A DNA stretch of 64,000 nt, taken from assembly GCA_016790285.1 (NCBI GenBank), contig JAEUPJ010000097.1, positions 20,644 to 84,643 of the forward strand, written 5' to 3'. Shown in pieces: positions 37,291 to 46,175 of the stretch (position 1 is its first letter; every line of letters begins with the position of its first letter). This DNA is from Roseateles sp. Its GTDB lineage: Bacteria > Pseudomonadota > Gammaproteobacteria > Burkholderiales > Burkholderiaceae_C. Made by a program: the position numbers and the translations under genes. Below the pieces are notes generated by a model that did not search any database, was not told where the DNA came from, and worked only from the letters and a program-made list of their open reading frames with translations.

Positions 37291-39101
37291 CAGATCGGCG
37301 CGGTGCGCTCGGTCAGCCAGGCCAGGGCCGCGCCGCTGACCTTGGGCGACAGGCGCTCGCGCACGGTGGCGTGGTAGTCGTTCAGCCAGGCGACCTCATC
37401 GGGCTGCAGGAGGCTGCGGTCGATGCAGCGGGTATCGATGGGGCACAGCGTGAGCGTCTCGAACTCGAGCATCTCGCCGAAGGCGTTCTTCTCGGGCGTC
37501 TCGACGACGACGTTCATGACGAGGTTCTCGATGCGCACGCCCCACAGCCCCGGCCGGTACAGGCCCGGCTCGATGGAGGTGATCATGCCCGGCTCCATGG
37601 CCATGGCAGGCTCCGGAATGGCCTTGCTGATGCTCTGCGGACCTTCGTGCACGTTCAGGAAGTAGCCCACGCCGTGGCCGGTGCCGTGGCCGTAGTCCAG
37701 CCCGTGGGCCCACAGCGGCGCGCGGGCGATGGCGTCGAGCATGGGGCTCAGCGTGCCACGCGGGAAGCGCGTGCGCGACAGGGCCAGCGTGCCCTTGAGC
37801 ACCAGCGTGTAGTCGCGCTTTTGCTGGGCGCTGACGTCGCCGATGGGCCACACACGGGTGATGTCGGTCGTGCCGCCCGGGTACTGGCCGCCGGAGTCGA
37901 TCAGCAGCAGCCCGTCGCCCTGGATGCGCGCGAAGGACTCGGGCGTGGCGCGGTAGTGGGGCAGGGCGCCATTGGCCATCCAGCCGGCGATGGTCGAGAA
38001 CGACAGGCCGACGAAGCCGGGGCGGCGGCGGCGCGCGGCGGTGAGCCGGGTGTCGATGTCGAGCTCGGTCCAGCTCTCGCCGCGGGCGAGTGAGGCCTCG
38101 AACTCGGCGTAGAACTCGCACATGGCCGCGCCGTCTTCGGCCATGGCCTCGCGGATGAATCGAGCCTCCTCGGGCGTCTTGCGGCTCTTGAGCAGGGTGC
38201 TCGGGTTGATCTGCTCGACGACCGGCAGGCCCGCCGGCGCCGCTTCGCGCAGGCCCAGGGTCACGCGGCGCGGGTCGATCAGCAGCCGGGCCGTCGGCGG
38301 CAGCGCCGCCAGGGCCGAAGCGGCCTGGGCATAGGGCGCCAGCGTGATGCCGTCAGCCGCCAGCCGTGCGGCGACGTCGGCCGGCACCTTGCCCTCGCCG
38401 ATGAACAGCCGCCCGGCCTGCGCGTCCAGCAGCAGGTGGGCGATGAAGACGGGGTTGCATTCGACGTCGCTGCCGCGCAGGTTCAGCAGCCAGGCGACGT
38501 CGTCGACCGTGGAGACGAGGTGGTGCGTGGCGCCGATGCTGGCCATGGCCTGGCGCACGCGGGCGAGCTTGTCGCTGCGTGGCACGACCGCGTGGGGCGC
38601 CGCGTGCTCGTACACGGGCTGCGTGGGCAGGCCTGCGCGGTCCGTCCAGGCGGCGTCCAGCAGGTCCAGGTCCGTGCGCATCGTCACGCCGGCGCGCTGC
38701 ATCGCGCCGCGCAGCGCGTTGGCCAGCGACAGGCCGAGCACCTGGCCGTCCACCGCCAGCATCTGGCCAGGCTGCAACTGCTTCGTGATCCAGTCGATGT
38801 AGTTCGTGGAAGCGCCGGTGGCCATCTTCTCGAGCTGGATGCCGCTGCCGGCGATCTGCGCCTCGGCCTGCGCCCAGTAGCGGCTGTCGGCGAAGAGCGC
38901 CGCGCGGTCCTGCGTCACGACGAGGGCACCGACCGAGCCGGTGAAGCCGGACAGGTATTGCCGCCCCTGCCAGCGGTCGGGCAGGTACTCGGACAGATGC
39001 GGGTCGCTGGATGGCACGAACACGGCGTGCACGCCCTGCGCGGTCATGGCGTCGCGCAGGCGTTCGATGCGCAGGCGGGTCTCGGAGGTGCGGGTGTCCA
39101 T
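37290..39101 (-). CDS. Xaa-Pro aminopeptidase (aminopeptidase P family, M24B)
   Basis: A 603-residue cytosolic metallopeptidase that removes the N-terminal residue before proline. Two creatinase N-terminal-like domains (about 1-310, starting RIERLRDAMTAQGVHAVFVPSSDPHLSEYLPDRW) precede the pita-bread catalytic domain. Metal ligands are visible: LLIDSGGQYPGGTTDITR (two Asp), HGTGHGVG (His), SIEPGLY (Glu) and FETLTLCPID (Glu). This long form resembles eukaryotic XPNPEP1 rather than E. coli PepP (441 residues). It is the first gene of a pair with the DUF3616 gene. Confidence 0.94.
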   Translation of the reverse strand: MDTRTSETRLRIERLRDAMTAQGVHAVFVPSSDPHLSEYLPDRWQGRQYLSGFTGSVGALVVTQDRAALFADSRYWAQAEAQIAGSGIQLEKMATGASTNYIDWITKQLQPGQMLAVDGQVLGLSLANALRGAMQRAGVTMRTDLDLLDAAWTDRAGLPTQPVYEHAAPHAVVPRSDKLARVRQAMASIGATHHLVSTVDDVAWLLNLRGSDVECNPVFIAHLLLDAQAGRLFIGEGKVPADVAARLAADGITLAPYAQAASALAALPPTARLLIDPRRVTLGLREAAPAGLPVVEQINPSTLLKSRKTPEEARFIREAMAEDGAAMCEFYAEFEASLARGESWTELDIDTRLTAARRRRPGFVGLSFSTIAGWMANGALPHYRATPESFARIQGDGLLLIDSGGQYPGGTTDITRVWPIGDVSAQQKRDYTLVLKGTLALSRTRFPRGTLSPMLDAIARAPLWAHGLDYGHGTGHGVGYFLNVHEGPQSISKAIPEPAMAMEPGMITSIEPGLYRPGLWGVRIENLVMNVVVETPEKNAFGEMLEFETLTLCPIDTRCIDRSLLQPDEVAWLNDYHATVRERLSPKVSGAALAWLTERTAPI

Positions 39102-39421
39102 CGGGCGGACCTTGTCTCGGCTGGAATGAACCGTCGATTCTAGGTTTCAGGCGGTTTCGCCCTACCGCCCAAAGGGGGGATGAACCCCCACGTTTGACTA
39201 GACGTGGTTTCTCCGGACGTTGTTCGCTTCAAGCCGAAGGTGTGAAGCGGCAGGTCGATGGCCGGTGGTGGAGCGGGGTGCTGGATGTTGTCGCGCTGCA
39301 TCCGGGGTGCAGGCTCAGCCGCCCCCCAAGCCGACCTTGGGTCCGGCGCGTTAGCAACCTCGCGCGATTCCAGAGCCATGCGCTACCATCTTTTGAGCTC
39401 ACGTTATGCCGCACGATCAAC
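39102..39421. other. Low-GC-shift intergenic region at island edge
   Basis: About 320 bases with no supportable ORF. It contains runs such as GGGGGG and CCCCC near 39170-39190 and an inverted ACGT-type stretch around GTTTGACTAGACGTGG. Base composition starts to fall here compared with the upstream peptidase. It may contain the edge of an inserted segment, but I cannot define an end repeat. Confidence 0.35.
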
Positions 39422-39784
39422 ATGAAACCCGCCAAGCTGGTCACGAATGCCGTCACTGCCGTTGTCATCGGATTGGCTGCCGTAGGCTTTGCCAACGGCT
39501 GGGTCGCCTACGCTGACCTCGACAGCACCCGCTTCAAGGCGCAGATCTTCGCGGCTTGTTCGGAGCGGTCGTGGTGCACCCCCGCCAAGGGCGAGTGCTT
39601 GTCAACGAACTTCTCAGCAGTGATGAAGGAAAAGCTTGGCCGTTTCGACGTCGCTCTCGGTTATGCCTTCAAGACGGTGACGTTGGGGAATCTTGAGACG
39701 CCGGACTACAGGAAGTTTCAGAAGCCCTTCAGCCTCGTTTCCGAGGAAGAGTTGCGATACATCGGTGCCAGATGCGGAACCTGA
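39422..39784 (+). CDS. Hypothetical membrane-anchored protein (120 aa)
   Basis: A 120-residue ORF starting MKPAKLVTNAVTAVVIG with one hydrophobic segment (about 8-30) that may be a signal anchor. The rest would be periplasmic and contains four cysteines (ACSERSWC, GEC, and ARCGT at the end), enough for two disulfides. GC content is clearly lower than in the flanking housekeeping genes. It overlaps the next ORF by 13 bases, so the two are coupled. No family recognised. Position next to an Rhs-like fragment suggests an accessory or immunity role, which is only inference. Confidence 0.55.
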   Translation: MKPAKLVTNAVTAVVIGLAAVGFANGWVAYADLDSTRFKAQIFAACSERSWCTPAKGECLSTNFSAVMKEKLGRFDVALGYAFKTVTLGNLETPDYRKFQKPFSLVSEEELRYIGARCGT

Positions 39785-40515
39785 TTCGACCCATTGCGGT
39801 AGCGATCTTTGGGGTGTTGCCGCACCTGTTTGCGGTCGCGCAGGATGTGCAGTTGACATGCAGCTTCCGAAAGCAGTGGTCAGTGACCGAGGTGTTCGGC
39901 CAGAGTCACCCGCAGGGAGACCGCATGTTGACGCAGATCTCGGTGGCGCTGGACCGCAGCAGCGGTAGCGCAGTCGCATTCCTGCCGGATGCACCCGCCA
40001 TGAAAATGGGATGCAGGCTGAACGAAAGCGATGACGTCTCCGTGGTTCATTGCATGGGCGGCACCGAGCCAGTCGGATTGAATGAGCCCCTGATACGCCC
40101 CAAGTACCGGTTTGAAGAAATCGTGGGGCGGACCTTCGGTGCTGACAAGTGCGCATTGATGGACAAGTCGGAGTACGCAAGCAGCGGGCTGATCAATGGG
40201 CGGCGTTGGTTCGAGGCGAGCGTCGCGAACGGCTCCATCAAGGAATGCACGGCCGGCCATCTTGCAAAGCAGGCCGGCCTCAAGACCGTTGAAGCGGTTG
40301 CCTATCGGACCACTGCGATCAGCATCAATCGCCGAAGCCTTGCGGGCAAGCTGGTGTCGCGGCAAACAGTTGCCGTCCGCTCCGAGGATGGGGGCGCGTG
40401 GCGCGACCTGAGCCGCCGCGCCATGTTTGACAACGGGCTGACCAGTGGCGATCTGGGCTACGAGATCGTGGATGCTCGATGTGAACTTTCAAGCGCGCCT
40501 GCGCGAAGGTTCTAG
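39772..40515 (+). CDS. Hypothetical exported cysteine-containing protein (247 aa)
   Basis: A 247-residue ORF with a signal peptide (MRNLIRPIAVAIFGVLPHL to FAVAQ, cleavage about residue 24). The mature part has six cysteines (LTCSF, MGCRL, VHCMG, DKCAL, KECTA, ARCEL), an even number suited to disulfides, and no known catalytic motif. The start overlaps the previous gene by 13 bases. GC content is low for the window, and codon use is less biased to G/C at third positions, both signs of transfer. Family not recognised. Confidence 0.6.
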   Translation: MRNLIRPIAVAIFGVLPHLFAVAQDVQLTCSFRKQWSVTEVFGQSHPQGDRMLTQISVALDRSSGSAVAFLPDAPAMKMGCRLNESDDVSVVHCMGGTEPVGLNEPLIRPKYRFEEIVGRTFGADKCALMDKSEYASSGLINGRRWFEASVANGSIKECTAGHLAKQAGLKTVEAVAYRTTAISINRRSLAGKLVSRQTVAVRSEDGGAWRDLSRRAMFDNGLTSGDLGYEIVDARCELSSAPARRF

Positions 40516-40535
40516 CCAGCCCAGCATCGGCGTCC

Positions 40536-40684
40536 ATTCGCTTCGCGGACCGGTCCATCTTTGGCTATGGAGAGGGCCGCTTGACGACTGCGGCCACGCC
40601 CGATGCAACGACGACGTTCCACCAGGACGCGCTCGGGCAGGTGAACATGACCGTGCAGAGCGTGGCTGCGGGCAGTTCGATGGT
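40536..40684 (+). pseudogene. Rhs/YD-repeat-like protein fragment
   Basis: In one frame the sequence reads RSIFGYGEGRLTTAATPDA followed by TTTFHQDALGQVNMTVQ, which resembles one Rhs repeat unit (Y-G-x-G-R-L ... T-x-F-x-x-D-A-L-G-R-V). No start, ribosome site or continuation is present, and the frame runs into the IS remnant. Only one to two repeats remain, so it is a remnant if real. It is on the same strand as the two hypothetical genes upstream. Confidence 0.4.
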
Positions 40685-40811
40685 CCAGGCGTTTGGCCTT
40701 GCCGTTCGTGCGCGGCGTGTAGGGCCGCGCGCCCTGGTGCTTCATGCCCAGCGGCACAGCAAGCAGGCGAAGCGCCTGGAGCGTTAGGCCGAGCCGTTGT
40801 CGGTGTCTTTC
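40685..40811 (-). pseudogene. Decayed IS481-like transposase fragment
   Basis: Reverse-strand translation in two frames gives TDNGSA-stop-RSRRFA then, after a frameshift, MKHQGARPYTPRTNGKAKR. This matches the DDE integrase core of IS481-type transposases (T-D-N-G-S-x-Y-R-S ... K-H-x-x-x-R-P-Y-T-P-R-T-N-G-K-A-E-R). A stop at the expected Tyr and the frameshift show that it is dead. No terminal repeats were found. Confidence 0.65.
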
Positions 40812-40873
40812 GGGTGCTCCGTTCAATGCCGCTTGAATCGGCCTCGGGTGAACAGCCTCTTGGAAAACGACAA

Positions 40874-41704
40874 CTAGAGCTCGGTGCGCAAACTCCACAG
40901 TTCGGGAAAAAGCACCACGTCCAGCATCTTGCGCAGGTAGCTGACGCCGCCGGTGCCGCCCGTGCCGCGCTTGAAGCCGATGACGCGCTCCACGGTCGTC
41001 ACGTGGCGGAAGCGCCAGAGGCGAAAGGCGTCCTCCAGGTCCACGAGCTCCTCGCCCATCTGGTACAGGTCCCAGTGCGCTTGCGGGGTGCGGTAGACGG
41101 TGAGCCAGGCGTCCTTGACGGCGTCGCTCGCCGCATGTGGCCGGGTCCAGTCGCGTTCCAGATGCTCGGCCGGCACCGCGATGCCCCGGCGCGCCAGCAG
41201 GCGCAGCACTTCGTCGTACAGCGACGGCGCCTCGAAGGCCGCCTGCACCTGTGCGAGCAGATCGGGCCGGTGCTCGTGCGGCTTGAGCATGGCCGCGTTC
41301 TTGTTGCCGAGCATGAACTCGATGCGACGGTACTGCGCGCTCTGGAAGCCGCTGCTCTTGGCGAGATACGGCCGGATCGCGCTGTACTCGGGCGGCGTCA
41401 TGGTGGCCAGCACGTCCCAGGCGTGCACGAGCTGCTCCATGATGCGCGAGACGCGTGCCAGCATCTTGAAGGCCTCGGGCAGCCGGTCGGCGGCGACGTT
41501 GGCAACGGCCGCCTGCAGCTCGTGCAGCATCAGCTTCATCCACAGCTCCGAGGTCTGGTGCTGCACGATGAAGAGCATCTCGTTGTGGTCGGGCGAGAGC
41601 GGCTTCTGGGCGTTGAGGATGGCATCGAGCTGGAGGTAGTCCCCATAGCTCATGTCGCGCGAGAAATCGAGCTGCGCGCCGTGGTGTTCGATCGTCTGGG
41701 TCAC
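40874..41704 (-). CDS. kynA: Tryptophan 2,3-dioxygenase
   Basis: A 276-residue heme enzyme that opens the indole ring of L-tryptophan to N-formylkynurenine, the first step of the kynurenine pathway. Active-site features are visible: [11 protein letters not shown] with the distal His49, the substrate Arg/Tyr in [16 protein letters not shown], and [19 protein letters not shown] with the heme ligand His234. Both histidines are offset by 6 from the Xanthomonas enzyme. The start is GTG at 41704, two bases after the kynU stop, with AAGGTGA upstream. Last gene of the kynB-kynU-kynA operon; it ends just before an IS remnant. Confidence 0.96.
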   Translation of the reverse strand: MTQTIEHHGAQLDFSRDMSYGDYLQLDAILNAQKPLSPDHNEMLFIVQHQTSELWMKLMLHELQAAVANVAADRLPEAFKMLARVSRIMEQLVHAWDVLATMTPPEYSAIRPYLAKSSGFQSAQYRRIEFMLGNKNAAMLKPHEHRPDLLAQVQAAFEAPSLYDEVLRLLARRGIAVPAEHLERDWTRPHAASDAVKDAWLTVYRTPQAHWDLYQMGEELVDLEDAFRLWRFRHVTTVERVIGFKRGTGGTGGVSYLRKMLDVVLFPELWSLRTEL

Positions 41705-41706
41705 GG

Positions 41707-42960
41707 TCAGGTCACCTTGGCGCGCGAGGTGAATTGAGGCGCGTTCCACGAGCCGCTCTCGACGATGCCCGCCAGCACGTCCACGGCGCGCGCCACGTCG
41801 GCAAACCCGTTGTACAGCGGCGCGAAGCCGAAGCGCAGCAGTTCCGGCCGGCCCGCGCGGAAGTCTCCGATGACGCCTTGCGCGATGAGGGCCTGCATGA
41901 CGGCATAGCCGTCCACACCCTTGTCCAGCGCGAACGACACCTGCGAGCCGCGCAGGGCCGAGTCGCGCGGCGTGGCGATGACAGCACCGGGCACGCGCGC
42001 CTCCACGCTGTCGATGAAGGCTTCCGTCAGGGCCAGCGACTTGGCACGCAGTGCCTTCATGCCGCCGAGCTTGTGCGCGGCGTCGTAGATGTCCAGTGCC
42101 GTGTCCAGGGCCGACATGGCCAGCACGGCCGGCGTGCCGCATTGGTATTGCTGGATGCCGGGCGCCGGCAGGTATTCGCTGTCGAAGTCGAACGGGTGGG
42201 CATGGCCCAGCCAGCCGGTCAGGGGTTGCCAGACCTGGCCCTCATGCCGCGGGTGCATCCACACGAAGGCCGGGGCGCCGGGGCCGCCATTGAGGTACTT
42301 GTAGCCGCAGCCGATGGCGAAGTCGGCAGCGCAGCCCAGCAGGTCCACCGGCACGGCGCCGGCGCTGTGCGCCAGGTCCCACACGGCCAGCGCGCCGGCC
42401 TGGTGGGCCCAGCGCGTGAGCAGTCCCATGTCGTGCATGCGGCCGGTGCGGTAGTTCACGTGCGTGAGCATGAGCACGGCGCAGCGCTCGTCCAGCAGCG
42501 CAGGGATGTCCTCGGGCGTCTCGGCCAGCACCAGCTCGCCGCCGTGCGCGCGCGCCACGCTCTGGGCGATGTAGTTGTCGGTGGGGAAGTTGCTGCGCTC
42601 GCTCACGATGACGCGGCGCTGGCCCTGCTGCAGCTGCAACGCGGCGTGCAGCACCTTGTAGAGGTTGACCGAAGTCGAGTCGGCCACCAGCACCTCGCCG
42701 GGCCGAGCGCCGAGCCAGGGCGCGAGGCGGTCGCCCAGGCGGCGCGGCAGGTCGATCCAGCCGGCGGTGTTCCAGCTCTTGATGAGGCCCTGGCCCCATT
42801 CCTGCGTCACCGCACGCTGGATGCGTTCGGGCGTGGCCTTGGGCAGGGCGCCGAGCGAGTTGCCATCGAGGTAGGTGATGCCCTCGGGCAGGCTGAACAG
42901 CTCGCGCAGGCTGCGCAGCGGGTCGGCGGCGTCCAGCCGCTGGGCGTCTTCGAGATTCAT
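41707..42960 (-). CDS. kynU: Kynureninase
   Basis: A 417-residue PLP enzyme that cleaves L-kynurenine to anthranilate and alanine. The start [21 protein letters not shown] is a family hallmark; [14 protein letters not shown] binds the cofactor phosphate, [14 protein letters not shown] provides the PLP-ring Asp, and the Schiff-base Lys221 is in [15 protein letters not shown]. Length is normal. Its ATG overlaps the kynB stop by 4 bases, and kynA follows 2 bases later, so the three enzymes are translationally coupled. Confidence 0.97.
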   Translation of the reverse strand: MNLEDAQRLDAADPLRSLRELFSLPEGITYLDGNSLGALPKATPERIQRAVTQEWGQGLIKSWNTAGWIDLPRRLGDRLAPWLGARPGEVLVADSTSVNLYKVLHAALQLQQGQRRVIVSERSNFPTDNYIAQSVARAHGGELVLAETPEDIPALLDERCAVLMLTHVNYRTGRMHDMGLLTRWAHQAGALAVWDLAHSAGAVPVDLLGCAADFAIGCGYKYLNGGPGAPAFVWMHPRHEGQVWQPLTGWLGHAHPFDFDSEYLPAPGIQQYQCGTPAVLAMSALDTALDIYDAAHKLGGMKALRAKSLALTEAFIDSVEARVPGAVIATPRDSALRGSQVSFALDKGVDGYAVMQALIAQGVIGDFRAGRPELLRFGFAPLYNGFADVARAVDVLAGIVESGSWNAPQFTSRAKVT

Positions 42961-43598
42961 GGCAGTTCCCTCAGGATGGCGCGCACCGGGCTGGCACAGG
43001 CGCCTTGGAGTTTGAGTGGCAGGGCGATCAATTCATAGTCCCCGGCCGGCACGTTGTCCAGCACGAGGTTCTCCAGCACGCGCAGGTCCAGCCGGCGCAG
43101 CTGCTGGTGGCTGTCGAGCACCTTGGAGTCGGCCGGGTCCACGCTCGGCGTGTCGATGCCGATGAGCTTCACGCCACGCGCCGCCAGCCACTCGATGGCC
43201 TCGGGCGCATAGGCCGTGAAGGCGGGGTTCCAGACGGTGTCGGCGCGCTCGCACACCCGCACCAGCACGCGCGGCGGCAGGTCTTGCTCGGCGTGGCGCA
43301 GGTGCTCCACGGTGATGAGCGGCGCCGCGCCGATGGCGTGGATGACGCGGCAGCGGCCGAGGTAGGTGTCCAGCGGCACGTCGGCGATCGCCGGGGCGTC
43401 GTTGGCGTAGTGCAGCGGCGCGTCCGCGTGGGCGCCCACGTGGGGCGACATGGTGATGGCGCTCAGGTTGACGGGGCAGCCGGGCGAGAGCTGCGCCGTC
43501 CAGCGCAGGCTGTAGGGTTCGTCGCCGGGGAAGATGGGCGCGTCAGGCGCGATCGTGGGCGAGATGTCCCACAGGCGCGGGGTGTCGTTGGTAGGCAT
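42957..43598 (-). CDS. kynB: Kynurenine formamidase (arylformamidase)
   Basis: A 213-residue cyclase-family metal hydrolase that removes formate from N-formylkynurenine. The metal site HVGAHADAPLHY fits the H-x-G-T/A-H-x-D-x-P-x-H pattern, and LIGIDTPSVDPADS and YELIALPLKLQGACASPVRAI are typical of KynB. The start MPTNDTPRLWDIS at 43598 fits the family; two upstream in-frame ATGs (43613 and 43679) have no ribosome site or conserved sequence. First gene of the kynBUA operon. With no downstream anthranilate genes in view, the fate of anthranilate is unknown. Confidence 0.95.
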   Translation of the reverse strand: MPTNDTPRLWDISPTIAPDAPIFPGDEPYSLRWTAQLSPGCPVNLSAITMSPHVGAHADAPLHYANDAPAIADVPLDTYLGRCRVIHAIGAAPLITVEHLRHAEQDLPPRVLVRVCERADTVWNPAFTAYAPEAIEWLAARGVKLIGIDTPSVDPADSKVLDSHQQLRRLDLRVLENLVLDNVPAGDYELIALPLKLQGACASPVRAILRELP

Positions 43599-43694
43599 GG
43601 CGGGCGGCACCATAGCGTCGGCAGGGCGGGCGTGGTGTCGGTTTATTCCAACTGTGAGGCCACGTCGTCCCCGCTTCAAGCCATGGCGGGCCGC

Positions 43695-44816
43695 TCAGCG
43701 CCTGAACTTGCCGCTCTCGTCGAGGATGGCGATGTCGACGTACTGCAGGCCGCTGTGGTCGCCGCTGCTGTAGCCCAGCTCCAGGCCGCCGAGGTCGTAC
43801 TGCTTCATGCCGTCCAGCGCATCGCGCAGCGACTGCCGGTTCACCTTGTTGCCGGCCCGCTTCAGGCCTTCGACGAGCACCTTGGCCGACACATAGCCTT
43901 CGATCATGCTGGGCGTGAGCTCCAGCTTGGCCTTGCGCGCGCGCTCCTGGGCGTCCTTGATGACGGCCTTGGCGATGGAGCGCTCAGGCGGAAACACCTG
44001 CGTGACGACGACGCCATGGGCCACGGGGCCGAGGTCCTTGATGAAGCCTGCGGAGGCATTGTTGGACAGCGTCACCAGCTGGGCCGTCGAGCCTCCTGCG
44101 CGCACCGCCTTCATGCCCTGGACCACCGCGTCCCCGGTGCCGATGCAGAGCACCGCCTGCGGCTGCTTGGGCAGCACGCGGGCGACGACGGCGGCCATGT
44201 CGGGCTTGTCGCGCGCGAATTTCTCGTGGGCCACGGGCTGCTGCTTGGCCTTGGCCAGGCCGGCCATGGCGCCGGCCACCGCGTCGTCGCCAAATGAGTC
44301 GTCCACCTGCAGCAGCGCAATGCGCGTGACGCCGATGGAAGTCAGGTGCTCGATGGCGCGCTCCGCCTCACGCTGGTAGGAAGCGCGCACGTTGAAGAGC
44401 CATGGGTGCACGGGCTTGTGCAGGACCATCGCGCCGGAGGACGGCGCCACCAGCGGGATCTTGTGCTCGCTCAGCAGCGGCATCACGGCCTGGGTGTGCG
44501 GCGTGCCACGGGTCAGGAAGAGGGCGATCGCGCCCTTGTCGATCAAGGTCTTGGCGTTGGCCGCCGACAGCTTGGGGTCGAACTTGTCGTCCAGTGACAC
44601 GAGATCGATCTTGTGCCCATGCACGCCGCCGGAGGCGTTGATCTCGTCGAAGTAGAGCCGCGCGCCCTGGGTCACTTCCTTCACGCTGCCCGCGGCCGGG
44701 CCCGTGATGCCGGCCGTCTGGCCGACGAGCAGGTCCGCCCGGGCGGCGGTCATCAGCCCGGTACTCAGGATGGCCAGGGTGAGCCAGCGTTGAGCTGTCT
44801 GCGGCAGGAGGGCCAT
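43695..44816 (-). CDS. Branched-chain-type ABC transporter substrate-binding protein (copy 1)
   Basis: A 373-residue periplasmic binding protein of the LivJ/BraC type I fold. A signal peptide (to about residue 27, ARA) precedes DLLVGQTAGITGPAAGSVKEVTQGARLYFDEIN, the ligand-domain opening. It has the same length (373) as the next gene and is roughly 70% identical by eye, so the two are a tandem duplication. The ATG at 44816 follows AGGAAG. No permease or ATPase gene is adjacent. The neighbouring kyn operon makes an aromatic or amino-acid ligand possible, but that is inference. Confidence 0.92.
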   Translation of the reverse strand: MALLPQTAQRWLTLAILSTGLMTAARADLLVGQTAGITGPAAGSVKEVTQGARLYFDEINASGGVHGHKIDLVSLDDKFDPKLSAANAKTLIDKGAIALFLTRGTPHTQAVMPLLSEHKIPLVAPSSGAMVLHKPVHPWLFNVRASYQREAERAIEHLTSIGVTRIALLQVDDSFGDDAVAGAMAGLAKAKQQPVAHEKFARDKPDMAAVVARVLPKQPQAVLCIGTGDAVVQGMKAVRAGGSTAQLVTLSNNASAGFIKDLGPVAHGVVVTQVFPPERSIAKAVIKDAQERARKAKLELTPSMIEGYVSAKVLVEGLKRAGNKVNRQSLRDALDGMKQYDLGGLELGYSSGDHSGLQYVDIAILDESGKFRR

Positions 44817-44845
44817 GGTGTCTTCCTTTGTGTCTTGGCGGGGCC

Positions 44846-45967
44846 TCAGCGGCGGAACTTGCCGGACTGGTCGATGATGGCGAGGTCCACGTAGTCCATG
44901 CCGCTGTGGTCGGACGGGCTGTAGCCCACCTCGATGCCGCCAAGGTCGAGACGCCCCATGCCGTCCAGCGCCTTGCGCAGGCTCTCGCGCGTGGGCTTGG
45001 GGCCGGCGCGCTTGATGCCCTCGACCAGCACCTTGGCCGCGACGAAACCCTCCACCATGCTGGGCGTGAGTTCGGTGTTGGACTTGCGCGCCGCCTCCAG
45101 CGCTTCCTTGATGATGGGCTTGGCGATGGAGCGCTCGTAGGGGAAGACCTGGCTCACGATCACGCCGTGGCCGGCGTCGCCCAGGTCCTTGATGAAGCCG
45201 GCGGAGGCGTTGTTGGACAGCGTCACCATCTGGGCCGAGGAGCCTGCGGCGCGCACGGCCTTCATGCCGTCGACGACGGCCGAGCCCGAACCGATGAAGA
45301 GCACGGCCTGCGGCTGGGCCGTGAGCACCTTGGCGACCACCGGACCGAGCTCGGGCTTGGCGCGGTCGAACTTCTCGTGGGCGACCGGCTGCTTGTTGGT
45401 CTTGGCCAGCCCGGCCAGCGCCCCGATCACCGCGTCTTCGCCGAAGCTGTCGCTCACCTGGACGATGGCGATGCGGCCGATGCCGATGAGGCTCAGGTGC
45501 TCGATGGCCCGCTCGGCCTCGCGCTGGTAGGTGGCGCGCACGTTGAACAGCCACGGGTTGACGGGCTTGTGCAGGGCCATGGCGCCGGTGGACGGTGCCA
45601 CGAGCGGCACCTTGTGCTCGGCCAGCAGCGGCATGATGGCCTGGGTGTGCGGTGTGCCGCGGTTCAGGAAGAGGGCGATGACGCCCTGGTCGATCAGCGT
45701 CTTGGCGTTGGCTGCGGCGAGCTTGGGGTCGAACTTGTCGTCCAGCGAGACGAGGTTGATCTTCTGCCCGCCCACGCCGCCGTCGGCATTGACGGTGTCG
45801 AAGTACAGGCGCGCGCCCTGCGTCACCTCCTTGACGCTGCCGGCCACGGCGCCGGTGATGCCGGCGGTCTGCCCAACGGCGATGTCGGCCCGGGCTGCCC
45901 CCAGCAAACTGGCGGCCAGGAGGGTGGTGGCGAAGAGTCGGCGGGCGAGGGGCCGGCAAGTGTTCAT
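44846..45967 (-). CDS. Branched-chain-type ABC transporter substrate-binding protein (copy 2)
   Basis: A 373-residue paralogue of the preceding protein. The signal peptide (LFATTLLAASLLGAARA) is followed by DIAVGQTAGITGAVAGSVKEVTQGARLYFDTVNADGG. Shared blocks with copy 1 include LVSLDDKFDPKL, RGTPHTQA, YQREAERAIEHL and VTLSNNASAGFIKDLG. Differences cluster in surface segments and near the ligand cleft, so specificities may have diverged. The start MNTCRPLARRLF at 45967 is chosen over a longer in-frame extension that lacks a signal peptide. 29 bases separate the two genes; this is the upstream one, so it probably carries the promoter. Confidence 0.92.
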   Translation of the reverse strand: MNTCRPLARRLFATTLLAASLLGAARADIAVGQTAGITGAVAGSVKEVTQGARLYFDTVNADGGVGGQKINLVSLDDKFDPKLAAANAKTLIDQGVIALFLNRGTPHTQAIMPLLAEHKVPLVAPSTGAMALHKPVNPWLFNVRATYQREAERAIEHLSLIGIGRIAIVQVSDSFGEDAVIGALAGLAKTNKQPVAHEKFDRAKPELGPVVAKVLTAQPQAVLFIGSGSAVVDGMKAVRAAGSSAQMVTLSNNASAGFIKDLGDAGHGVIVSQVFPYERSIAKPIIKEALEAARKSNTELTPSMVEGFVAAKVLVEGIKRAGPKPTRESLRKALDGMGRLDLGGIEVGYSPSDHSGMDYVDLAIIDQSGKFRR

Positions 45968-46175
45968 GGGTGTCTCCAGGCGTCCCCGCCGTTGTGGTCG
46001 TTCGGCGGGTGGCGGTGGTGGTGAGAGATAACCCTCATTCAAGCATGGGCGGCGGTGGGGGCAAGCGGTCTGCCGTGCCAAGACGGGCCGGGCTGCGCAG
46101 AAGTAGGCAGGATCGGGCGCCGTTTTGGCCTGGAACGGGCCTTAGGGATGGACGGCACGAGCCAGCGGCGCGGCA

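Noticed and set aside
40777-40790. GCGTTAGGC, looks like an integron attC end
   Set aside because: The matching partner half-site and the required internal pairs are missing; the bases are explained by the transposase remnant.
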